This document shows, piece by piece, positions 6,243 to 11,866 of a stretch of DNA of 11,866 bases. The DNA lies in the NCBI GenBank assembly GCA_016789205.1, contig JAEURF010000024.1, forward strand, positions 1-11,866, in the 5' to 3' direction. Source of the DNA: Anaerolineales bacterium. Lineage in GTDB: Bacteria; Chloroflexota; Anaerolineae; Anaerolineales; Villigracilaceae. The stretch's first letter is position 1. The number at the start of each line of letters is the position of its first letter. The position numbers were made by a program, and so were the translations under genes. The notes below the pieces were generated by a model. The model saw nothing but the letters and a program-made list of their open reading frames with translations. It was not told the origin of the DNA and searched no databases.

Positions 6243-7851
6243 CTTTCTCACGAATGATATTTGAAAAAGCCTGACCTTGTAAATCTGATTTTATGATTTC
6301 ATCACCGCGTACAAGCGTACCTTGATAGGGTTTATCACCCGCGACGACGCGCCAGCCACTCATCACAAATGGAATCGGTCCATCTGCTGTGACCCATTCA
6401 CCATTATATTTTCTAGCAAAGTGTAAATGCGTTCCAGTGGATACGCCACCTTCACACGAAGCGTGACCGATGCGGTCGTTGGTCTCAAGCCATGTGCCGA
6501 CGGGTACGCGGTCTTTTGTGGCAAGGTGTAGATACAGTAAGTTCCAACCTGTTTGTTCATAGCCATCGCCGTCAAGGTCAACCATGACGACACCATTTTC
6601 AGAGCGGACAACCAAACCCGGTGCGGCGGCTGTAACCCAAGTATTTGTGACTTCACATCCGCTTTTTGCGGCGGCGGGTGCAAAATCAATTGCCGAATAG
6701 ACACTGTGTGATACGCCATAAATGTTTGGATTAATTTGTCCCCAGCCGTTGTGTGGTCCGCCGGTGAAACTCCATTTTACGCCGGGCTCAAATGGAAATA
6801 CTAGTGGTGGTTGGTTTAATGCGGCAGGGAAAAGCGGGTCAACTAATTTGGCGCGTGCCCACGGGTCGCCAAACATTTCTTGGTACATAGCAGGGAATCC
6901 GCTTTGCGGATTAATGATTTGTGACCATTGTGTTTGGCTGTGTAATTTTGAAAATAAATATTGAATCGCAACTGTGCCGGCATTCAAACGTGGGTCTAAG
7001 CGCAGGGTTGTGCCGTCTGGAAATTCGAGGTGAGTGATTGTGCCAGCCCGCCAACCATAATATGCAATTGACATATTATTAATTGCCCAGACCATTTGCA
7101 CACTCAAGCCTTTATAGCGATAGTCATTAAAGCCCATTGGAAATTCAGTACGTAATAAATCAATGGGCTGACCTCGCACCCAGCGGCTTTCAAATTCGAG
7201 TAAAGCAAGCAACATGCGCGGGTTGATTGAGTTTTCAATGGCAAGTTTTTCGATGGCATCATACCCTTGAATCCAACCGGACGTGCCAAGATAATCTCTG
7301 TAACTGCTTAAATATCCATTTTGCGATTTGACGTATGCTTCCGTGTCAAAGTCTAAACCTGTTGGTGAATATACAATCTCTGCATCTGGCATGATTTGAA
7401 TATTAGGAGTTGTCGGTTCATTGATTCGATTCGGGATGACGAGTAAGACGCCAGCGTCAATCAGTGTGGTTTTCGTCAAATCAGCATCGGAGATAATTTC
7501 CGCCTCATTGACGTTGAAGCGTTTTGCTACCGCGGCGAGCATATCTCCGCTTTGGGCATAATACAAAAACGGTGCGGCATCATTGAGTGGTGGCGCGCTG
7601 GTGGGTGTATTATTATTTGCAGAAATAATTTGTGGCGTAGGCGTGTAGGCGAGTTGTGTTTCAAAAATAGGTGGCGTGGTTGAAGTGGGGAAAATGATTG
7701 GGTCGCTTGAACCAGCCAAAGGGTCAGTGAGAGGCGTATTTTGAATTGCAGATTCTGCTGTGGGGGTAGGAACAACTCCCCAAACGGAAGAATTTCCACA
7801 GGCTGAAATTGTCAATGAAATGATGATGAGGATTGCGAATATGCGCGGCAT
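6235..7851 (-). CDS. LysM + lysozyme-like + M23A metallopeptidase lipoprotein (paralog 2)
   Basis: 538 residues. The lipoprotein signal ends at ISAC (Cys18). A Pro/Thr/Ser-rich spacer (about 19-94) is followed by a weak LysM (about 95-140; YYAQSGDMLAAVAKRF). The lysozyme-like middle region reads SINPRMLLALLEFESRWVRGQ and holds an E-S pair (Glu221) where the sister proteins have Gln. NAGTVAIQYLFSKL follows at about 290. In the M23A domain the ligands are His367 (GGPHNGWG), Asp389 (SAIDFAP), His442 (LYLHLA) and His475/His477 (GTHLH). A nine-residue insertion makes the His-Asp distance 22 instead of 13. DLDGDG at 425-430 looks like a calcium loop; Cys399 and Cys466 are the conserved pair. The start has no Shine-Dalgarno site but a TATAAT box ends 9 nt before the ATG. 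It lies 25 bp downstream of paralog 3 and overlaps paralog 1. Confidence 0.86.
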   Translation of the reverse strand: MPRIFAILIIISLTISACGNSSVWGVVPTPTAESAIQNTPLTDPLAGSSDPIIFPTSTTPPIFETQLAYTPTPQIISANNNTPTSAPPLNDAAPFLYYAQSGDMLAAVAKRFNVNEAEIISDADLTKTTLIDAGVLLVIPNRINEPTTPNIQIMPDAEIVYSPTGLDFDTEAYVKSQNGYLSSYRDYLGTSGWIQGYDAIEKLAIENSINPRMLLALLEFESRWVRGQPIDLLRTEFPMGFNDYRYKGLSVQMVWAINNMSIAYYGWRAGTITHLEFPDGTTLRLDPRLNAGTVAIQYLFSKLHSQTQWSQIINPQSGFPAMYQEMFGDPWARAKLVDPLFPAALNQPPLVFPFEPGVKWSFTGGPHNGWGQINPNIYGVSHSVYSAIDFAPAAAKSGCEVTNTWVTAAAPGLVVRSENGVVMVDLDGDGYEQTGWNLLYLHLATKDRVPVGTWLETNDRIGHASCEGGVSTGTHLHFARKYNGEWVTADGPIPFVMSGWRVVAGDKPYQGTLVRGDEIIKSDLQGQAFSNIIREKDE

Positions 7852-7860
7852 GTTGAATGA

Positions 7861-7868
7861 ATTATATC
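7861..7868 (-). promoter_or_regulatory. -10-like box GATATAAT of a leaderless-type promoter (paralog 2)
   Basis: On the - strand TATAAT (7866-7861) is a perfect -10 hexamer, with 9 nt between it and the ATG at 7851, so transcription would start at or very near the start codon. No Shine-Dalgarno site exists there, and no good -35 is visible; the 25-bp gap is too short to hold a full promoter outside the upstream gene. It would give this gene its own promoter inside the paralog array. Confidence 0.45.
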
Positions 7869-7876
7869 TGTATAAA

Positions 7877-9469
7877 TTAGCGTGTGATTAAGTTGAAGTC
7901 GTTTGCGCTATCCCAGGCTTCAATAGTTTGTGAGCCACGCGTGAGAAAACCGTTATATTCGATACCATCGCCACTGGAAACCCAACCGCTGAGGTTGAAT
8001 GGAAGTGAGCCATCTGCTGAAATCCATTCGCCATTGTATTTGCGGGCAATGTGTAAATGAGTTGCATTGGATATTCCGCCTTCACACGATGCATGACCAA
8101 TATTTTCATTTGCAAAAATATATTGACTGGGTTGTACGCGGTCTTGTTCAGCAACGTGCATGTATAAAATCACCCAGCCAGTTTGTTCGTAGCCATCATT
8201 ATCTAAATCTTGTGCTACTGCGCCATCTGAAGCGCGGATGATTAATCCGTTTGCCATGGCAGTGACCCAATTGGGGCTGACACCACAATGTCCGTCGGTA
8301 TTATCTGGGGGCGCAAAATCTAATGCCGCCCAAGCCGAACCTGCATCCCAGCCGCCGTGTGGTCCGCCGGTGAAGTACCAACTTTCGCCAATTGGAAATG
8401 GCAGGTGCATTGTTGGTTGTGAAAGATTTGCAGGGATTAAAGGCTCAATGGCATAGTTAAATGGGTTGCCGAAAAATACAAAATAGGTGACGATAACTCC
8501 GGATGCACCTGTATCAATTTGCCATGCGCCTAAACCTGATAATTGTGAAAAGAAATATTGCACAGCGACTGTGCCAGCATTGATGGTTGGGTCAATGGGA
8601 ATAACTTGCCCATCACTTAAGATGTAAGTAGAAAGTGCGTTTGCTTTCCAAAGATAATATCCGCGGTTGAGTGAATTTGCCGTCCATGCCAATTGACGAT
8701 ATAGCCCATATCGAAATTCATCTACCAGACCGATTGGATACGAAGTATTGAACGGCAAAGGATTTGTAACCCAACCACTTTGATATTCTAGTAATGCTAA
8801 TAACAAACGCGGATTGACTGAATAATTTGTGGCAACCAATTCAACAATTTCGGCACCGCTTAAGATAGTGCCATTTACTTCTTCAACATAGGTAGCAAGA
8901 TAACCATTTTGACTTTGAATAAACTCGTTAATATCAAAATAAACGGTTGCAGGTCCATAGACCAATTCCGAATCAGGAATAATTTTTAAGGCAGAACCTA
9001 AACCAATTGGATTGGGCGCTGGAATAATTAATGTTTGACCAACTGCCAATAAATTTGCATCGGTCATATTATTGGCTTGCATTAAAGTTTGCACACTGAT
9101 GCCATATCGCAAAGCGATGTCACCTAAGGTATCTCCAAATTGAACAACATATTCATCTACATTTTGACGTGGCGTAGGTAAAATTCGTGCTGGGTCTGGT
9201 GTGGGTGTAGTTTGAATTTGACTCGTTGTCCCGAAAAATGGTGGCAGGTTTACAGGTGCGCGTGATGGTGTTGGTTCGCGCGTGGAGGTGACAGTTGGTG
9301 ATGGTGTTATTGATGTGCTGGTTTCACTTGTTTGTGATGGCGTTCCATTATCAATGGGTAAAAATGGGTCATAGGTTGGGAAAACTACAGGCGTTGATTC
9401 TGCTGGGGCACAGGAAGCAAGTAGAAACGTCAATACAAGAAGCGCGGAAATATTTCGCTGAAAATTCAT
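7877..9469 (-). CDS. LysM + lysozyme-like + M23A metallopeptidase lipoprotein (paralog 3)
   Basis: 530 residues. The signal ends at the lipobox LLASC (Cys20), then a long Thr/Ser/Pro-rich linker (about 25-100) able to span the wall. LysM lies at 105-150 (YVVQFGDTLGDIALRYGIS, ending VGQTLIIP) and is the most canonical of the three. The middle region (about 205-340) has SVNPRLLLALLEYQSGWV and NAGTVAVQYFFSQL, like lytic transglycosylase/lysozyme helices. The M23A domain has His371 (GGPHGGWD), Asp384 (AALDFAP), His438 (LYMHVA), and His471/His473 (ATHLH). The 13-residue His-Asp spacing is that of LasA-type enzymes. DLDNDG lies at 421-426, and Cys395/Cys462 may form a disulfide. It is the first of three tandem copies, which share the end pattern YNGEW-x-x-ADG. 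The start has no ribosome binding site and a -10-like box 9 nt upstream. Peptidoglycan or related glycopeptide cleavage outside the cell is inferred from the families. Confidence 0.87.
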   Translation of the reverse strand: MNFQRNISALLVLTFLLASCAPAESTPVVFPTYDPFLPIDNGTPSQTSETSTSITPSPTVTSTREPTPSRAPVNLPPFFGTTSQIQTTPTPDPARILPTPRQNVDEYVVQFGDTLGDIALRYGISVQTLMQANNMTDANLLAVGQTLIIPAPNPIGLGSALKIIPDSELVYGPATVYFDINEFIQSQNGYLATYVEEVNGTILSGAEIVELVATNYSVNPRLLLALLEYQSGWVTNPLPFNTSYPIGLVDEFRYGLYRQLAWTANSLNRGYYLWKANALSTYILSDGQVIPIDPTINAGTVAVQYFFSQLSGLGAWQIDTGASGVIVTYFVFFGNPFNYAIEPLIPANLSQPTMHLPFPIGESWYFTGGPHGGWDAGSAWAALDFAPPDNTDGHCGVSPNWVTAMANGLIIRASDGAVAQDLDNDGYEQTGWVILYMHVAEQDRVQPSQYIFANENIGHASCEGGISNATHLHIARKYNGEWISADGSLPFNLSGWVSSGDGIEYNGFLTRGSQTIEAWDSANDFNLITR

Positions 9470-9478
9470 AAGGCATGA

Positions 9479-9486
9479 ATTTTATC
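9479..9486 (-). promoter_or_regulatory. -10-like box GATAAAAT of a leaderless-type promoter (paralog 3)
   Basis: TAAAAT (9484-9479 on the - strand) ends 9 nt before the ATG at 9469, and no Shine-Dalgarno site is present in the 39-bp gap after fdhD. The bases GATAAAATTCAT align with GATATAATTCAT before paralog 2, with one mismatch. No -35 is evident; the region upstream is a purine-rich near-repeat (TAGAGACTAGAGA on the + strand). Confidence 0.4.
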
Positions 9487-9508
9487 AAAGAAGAGCAGAG
9501 AGTAGAGA

Positions 9509-10285
9509 CTAGAGATTGGAAATTCTTTGCAAATTGGAATAGACGTTGAATCTGTGTTTTCGGGCATAGCCAATCAATGTGATGCCATAACGTTCAGCCA
9601 TTTCGATGGATAATGATGATGGCGAAGTTCTTGAAATTAAAATCGGCACTTCAAGTTGCGCCGCTTTTTGCAACATCTCAGAACTGATTCTTCCAGTGGT
9701 AATCAAAATTCTATTTTGCGGAAAAATATTTTTCATCAAACACAGCCCTGCAATTTTATCTAATGTATTGTGTCTGCCAATATCATCTGCCGCGATGACG
9801 ACTTTTTCACCATCACTTAATGCGGATGTATGCACACCGCCCGTATCGCGATATAACTCTTGCGACTCGAATAATTTTTCAACCATGTTCATAATCGCTT
9901 CAGGCGTGACGTGGAAACTGTTTTCTGCAAGCGACACATTTGGTTTCGCTAACAAATCCACTGCAGTGACGCCGCCCGTACACCCTGAAGTTCTGCGCCA
10001 ATTGGTAGGTTGTTCGGCGGAATGATTTAACCAGACATCTACATTATCGCCATGTTCGCAGACTCTTGCGTCTGCGACTTCATCCATACTTTTGATGATG
10101 CCTTCATTATAAAGAAAGCCGATTGCTAATGCTTCAAGGTGAATCGGCGTACACATAAACGAAATCCATTCTTTGCCATTGACTGTTAACGAAACAGGGG
10201 TTTCAACAATGGTTTCAGCATGGTGATGCTCCCATTTTTGAAATTCAAAACGGTTGTATTCAATCGCTTTTCTTGGAAGAATCAT
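9509..10285 (-). CDS. fdhD: FdhD, sulfurtransferase for formate dehydrogenase maturation
   Basis: 258 residues, full length for FdhD, a cytoplasmic protein that passes sulfur from a cysteine desulfurase to the bis-MGD molybdenum/tungsten cofactor of formate dehydrogenases. Visible motifs: ETPVSLTVNGKEW (28-40), CTPIHLEALAIGFLYNEGII (45-64), TSGCTGG (99-105), DTGGVHTSAL (147-156), DDIGRHNTLDK (167-177), TTGRISSEM (196-204) and SRTSPSSLSIEMAERYGITL (218-237). The loop has one cysteine (Cys102) rather than the CxxC pair known in E. coli FdhD, a form common in anaerobes as far as I recall. GGAG lies about 10 nt before the ATG, and the gene overlaps the preceding small zinc-finger gene by 26 bp, so it is translated as part of that operon. 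No formate dehydrogenase subunit is in the window. Confidence 0.95.
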   Translation of the reverse strand: MILPRKAIEYNRFEFQKWEHHHAETIVETPVSLTVNGKEWISFMCTPIHLEALAIGFLYNEGIIKSMDEVADARVCEHGDNVDVWLNHSAEQPTNWRRTSGCTGGVTAVDLLAKPNVSLAENSFHVTPEAIMNMVEKLFESQELYRDTGGVHTSALSDGEKVVIAADDIGRHNTLDKIAGLCLMKNIFPQNRILITTGRISSEMLQKAAQLEVPILISRTSPSSLSIEMAERYGITLIGYARKHRFNVYSNLQRISNL

Positions 10286-10517
10286 AAAATTTTCTCCATG
10301 AATCTAAAACAGATGCAAGTTCTTGTTGAATTTGTTGAGCAGTTTTTTCTGATTTCAAATGTACTTTGCATAAAACAGTTGGCTCTTCTAAAAATGAATC
10401 CAAACAAGATTGTGAGCAAAGCACAATTTTCTTGTTGCGATGTTGTGTGGATGGATATTCTTGCGGGTTAGCATCGCGGATGATTCGTCCGCATAGGGTG
10501 GCAAAGGGTTTGCCCAT
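10260..10517 (-). CDS. Small TRASH/YHS-like zinc-binding protein
   Basis: 85 residues. The N-terminal half has the pattern C9-x24-C34-x3-C38 followed by F42 and P46 (VLCSQSCLDSFLEEP). This resembles TRASH/YHS treble-clef modules, where a single Cys, then CSxxC, then F...P form a small metal-binding finger. Cys50 is an extra cysteine. The C-terminal part (about 55-80) is a charged helix. Such modules bind zinc or other metals and often act as metal sensors or carriers. It starts one base after the stop of the cytochrome b5-like gene and ends inside fdhD, so it belongs to that operon. A role in metal or sulfur handling for the FdhD-dependent enzyme is inference. The start at 10517 is supported by the spacing and a GAAAG purine stretch upstream. 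It is small but real, given overlap with both neighbours and the conserved cysteine pattern. Confidence 0.68.
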   Translation of the reverse strand: MGKPFATLCGRIIRDANPQEYPSTQHRNKKIVLCSQSCLDSFLEEPTVLCKVHLKSEKTAQQIQQELASVLDSWRKFYDSSKKSD

Positions 10518-10518
10518 C

Positions 10519-10767
10519 TTAACTTTCTAACTTTCCAATAATGATGACACAATCATGTTGAAAGACTTCTTCTTTATGCGGTGCTTCGGGGAATTCATAG
10601 GTCAAATCTTGACCGGGGAAATGCAAAAATTCATGTAAGCCTGTTTTCCATTTTGGACAATCGGTCACATCATAGACAATGCCATCTTGAGCAATCCACA
10701 TGCGTGAACCACGTTCCCCGGTGTTGCGTTTCAGTTCTGCGAGAGAAATTATTTTTTCAGGAATCAT
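10519..10767 (-). CDS. Cytochrome b5-like heme/steroid-binding domain protein
   Basis: 82 residues from the ATG at 10767, chosen because it forms an ATGA overlap with the stop of the upstream membrane gene and has AAGG 5 nt before it. The longer frame starting at 10842 lies within that gene and has no family support. The sequence follows the short prokaryotic cytochrome b5-like family (COG4892 type): ISLAELKRNTGERGSRMWIA, DGIVYDVTDCPKWKTGLHEF, GQDLTYEFPEAPHKEEVF. His45 (GLHEF) and His64 (APHKE) are the likely axial heme ligands; His49 is nearby. There is no signal peptide or membrane anchor, so it is cytoplasmic. It probably carries electrons or binds a small ligand. Its place between a membrane protein and a zinc-finger/FdhD pair suggests a part in anaerobic redox metabolism, which is inference. 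Confidence 0.83.
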   Translation of the reverse strand: MIPEKIISLAELKRNTGERGSRMWIAQDGIVYDVTDCPKWKTGLHEFLHFPGQDLTYEFPEAPHKEEVFQHDCVIIIGKLES

Positions 10768-11495
10768 GTTGCCTTTATTGCAATTCCTTCTGGTAAATAT
10801 TGCTTGATATATTCTAATAACGAATAAATGATTAATGAACAACCAATCATTTCAATGGATTCTTCAATACTAGCGACCACTGCATACGTGAAATTCTTTT
10901 GTCCTAAATTTGCGGCGAAATATCCACTGAGCATTTCACCACCGATGACCCCGCCGATATAGACACCAAGCGCAAGCAGGAATAGAATTTTGAATTTTTT
11001 ATCAAGATGTAAAAAGAAAATCAAGTAAAGCAAACCAAATAATGCAACGCCGATTAATCCCGGAATGACCCAGGTGAAATAAAAAATTCCGCCTGCGCCC
11101 GCAATTGCACGCATCGGTTTGATGAGGCGTTCATGTAAAACGGCGGCTTCGTCAAAGGATAAAAACAAAAAGATAAGCGTCAGTCCAAACCAGTGAAATC
11201 TAAATTTATCTTTTATCGAATATTTCCAAGCACCAATCATGCCGAGCAAAAGAGCAGGCATGAACAGCAACAAAGCATTCCAGTGTGAGGGAATATTCCC
11301 TTCAGCATCCAAATAAAATGCAGACATCAGCAAATCTATCAAAAATTCATGCCATGCACCACGAATATCTGTCACGCCGAAATAACGGATATGTTGACCC
11401 CAAATGCTTAACCCGACGAGCAATAGGGTAAACCCGACAAGGCTAATTAATATTTTTTTAGAATTAATTTTGATTTCTGGAATTGGATTTGTCAT
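10764..11495 (-). CDS. Polytopic membrane protein of unknown function with conserved acidic/His motifs
   Basis: 243 residues with about six spans (roughly 14-33, 73-92, 101-115, 138-162, 168-188, 205-228). I do not recognise a named family. Polar residues sit within or at the edge of spans in a pattern that looks functional: SFDEAAVLHERL (113-124) after span 3, GGEML (185-189) in span 5, and SIEESIEMIG (209-218) in span 6. Together these give Asp115, Glu116, His121, Glu122, Glu187, Glu211, Glu212 and Glu215, which could form a metal or proton site, purely by inference. It overlaps the cytochrome b5-like gene by 4 bp (ATGA), so it heads the operon ending in fdhD. The start has no Shine-Dalgarno site but a TATAAT box 8 nt upstream. 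An electron-transfer partner or membrane sensor are both possible. Confidence 0.65.
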   Translation of the reverse strand: MTNPIPEIKINSKKILISLVGFTLLLVGLSIWGQHIRYFGVTDIRGAWHEFLIDLLMSAFYLDAEGNIPSHWNALLLFMPALLLGMIGAWKYSIKDKFRFHWFGLTLIFLFLSFDEAAVLHERLIKPMRAIAGAGGIFYFTWVIPGLIGVALFGLLYLIFFLHLDKKFKILFLLALGVYIGGVIGGEMLSGYFAANLGQKNFTYAVVASIEESIEMIGCSLIIYSLLEYIKQYLPEGIAIKAT

Positions 11496-11503
11496 AATGA
11501 AGG

Positions 11504-11511
11504 ATTATATC
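11504..11511 (-). promoter_or_regulatory. -10-like box GATATAAT of a leaderless-type promoter (fdhD operon)
   Basis: TATAAT (11509-11504 on the - strand) ends 8 nt before the ATG at 11495 and there is no ribosome binding site. The -35 region would fall inside the palindromic element that begins at 11515, and no TTGACA-like hexamer is present there. The arrangement matches the boxes in front of two lipoprotein genes in this window. Confidence 0.45.
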
Positions 11512-11514
11512 GCT

Positions 11515-11615
11515 TATGTCATTGCGAGGGCAGTGACTGTCCGCCCGAAGCAATCTCCTACTTAATTGGGGATTGCTTCGCCACATAGAACAAGAGCGTG
11601 GCTCGCAATGACATA
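11515..11615. repeat. 101-bp REP/MITE-like palindromic element
   Basis: Ends are perfect 14-bp inverted repeats: TATGTCATTGCGAG (11515-11528) and CTCGCAATGACATA (11602-11615). A central hairpin pairs CGAAGCAATCTCC (11546-11558) with GGGGATTGCTTCG (11568-11580), 13 bp with one T-G wobble. Minor arms are CAGTGACTG (11531-11539) and CCAC/GTGG (11581-11584/11598-11601). The words CATTGCGAG and GAAGCAATC are typical of a dispersed repeat seen in many bacterial genomes, as far as I recall. It starts five bases from the stop of the dehydrogenase gene, so it may also terminate it. TA at both edges could be a target duplication. Confidence 0.75.
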
Positions 11616-11619
11616 GTTA

Positions 11620-11866
11620 CTATGGCACTATCACTGTCCGCACATCACTGCTGAAGTTTTCTAAATCATCTAGCACTTGATTAATTTCCTCTGCATCCAA
11701 TGGCACTGTTTTCGTGACAATTTTTGATGTATCCAAAATTTTTCTGCGAGCCAAATCTACTAATAATGGAAGTTCAGCAAGGTGATGGTCATTTGAGCCG
11801 ATAAGCTCAACTTCATTGCCGAGGATTTCAGTATAAGTATTAACCTCAATCGGCTGGCTGGACAAC
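11620..11866 (-). CDS. Zinc-type (MDR) alcohol dehydrogenase, C-terminal part (5' end outside window)
   Basis: Only the last 82 residues or so are visible; the frame is open at the right edge and the leading TTG is not a real start. The end has the layout of medium-chain zinc-dependent alcohol dehydrogenases: VELIGSNDHHLAELPLLVDLA (a strand and helix of the Rossmann half), then KIVTKTVPLDAEEINQVLDD, and finally RTVIVP. These match the family pattern of 'G(S)...el..lv.la..G.l......v.PLdeineAl..l..g...gR.Vi.P'. Reaction: NAD(P)-dependent oxidation of an alcohol or reduction of an aldehyde. The zinc ligands, coenzyme loop and substrate specificity lie outside the window. The gene ends 4 bp before the palindromic element, which separates it from the promoter of the fdhD operon, so it is probably a different transcription unit. 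Confidence 0.8.
   Translation of the reverse strand, partial: LSSQPIEVNTYTEILGNEVELIGSNDHHLAELPLLVDLARRKILDTSKIVTKTVPLDAEEINQVLDDLENFSSDVRTVIVP

Noticed and set aside
6243..6251. GTG start of lipoprotein paralog 1.
   Set aside because: It adds only three residues and removes the good spacing of the GAGAAAG stretch to the ATG at 6242; it cannot be fully excluded.
4764..9469. The lipoprotein array as phage endolysins or toxin effectors.
   Set aside because: No holin, spanin, immunity gene or secretion tag is nearby; lipoboxes and LysM domains fit housekeeping envelope enzymes better.
9487..9508. Purine-rich near-repeat (TAGAGAC TAGAGA) between fdhD and the lipoprotein array.
   Set aside because: Too short and simple to call a repeat element or operator; noted only as the absent -35 region.
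10768..10842. Longer N-terminus of the cytochrome b5-like protein.
   Set aside because: The extra 25 residues are read from within the upstream membrane gene; the ATG at 10767 has a typical ATGA overlap and an AAGG site.

Overview
The window looks like a chromosomal segment of an uncultured or little-studied bacterium, most plausibly Chloroflexota of the Anaerolineae type. This is inferred from the gene mix: LiaF-like/toastrack membrane proteins, LysM + M23 lipoproteins in tandem, FdhD beside a cytochrome-b5-like protein, and Pro/Ser/Thr-rich lipoprotein linkers. No rRNA or other marker gene is present to prove it. There are no tRNAs, rRNAs, CRISPR arrays, transposase genes or phage genes.

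Layout. (1) 1-2361, + strand: the tail of a SAM methyltransferase, a Wzx-type flippase and an atypical nucleoside phosphorylase, tightly packed. The first two read like the end of a surface-glycan locus and are visibly more A+T-rich than the rest. (2) 2462-4573, + strand: a three-gene operon of small membrane proteins of the LiaI/LiaF-TM type. The middle one carries an extracytoplasmic toastrack-like beta domain with an exact 21-residue repeat. The last is built from an exact 50-residue repeat. (3) 4574-4763: a non-coding convergent junction filled by two palindromic elements that also serve as terminators. (4) 4764-9469, - strand: three tandem paralogous lipoproteins, each LysM + lysozyme-like middle domain + M23A-type metallopeptidase. 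(5) 9509-11495, - strand: a tightly coupled operon (polytopic membrane protein, cytochrome b5-like heme protein, TRASH/YHS-like small zinc protein, FdhD). (6) 11515-11615: a REP/MITE-like palindrome. (7) 11620-11866, - strand: the C-terminus of a zinc-type alcohol dehydrogenase.

How the parts may work together. Blocks 2 and 4 are both cell-envelope modules facing each other across a double terminator: a putative envelope-sensing membrane operon and a triplicated wall-remodelling set. Their functional link is inference only. Block 5 fits maturation or redox support of a molybdenum (bis-MGD) enzyme, probably a formate dehydrogenase encoded elsewhere, with heme and zinc accessory proteins.

The most notable cross-cutting signal is regulatory. 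Three - strand genes lacking a Shine-Dalgarno site (starts at 7851, 9469 and 11495) each carry a GATAWAAT -10-like box 8-9 nt before the ATG, a geometry that predicts leaderless or nearly leaderless mRNAs. The operon-internal genes generally have Shine-Dalgarno-like sites instead, though these are weak for some.
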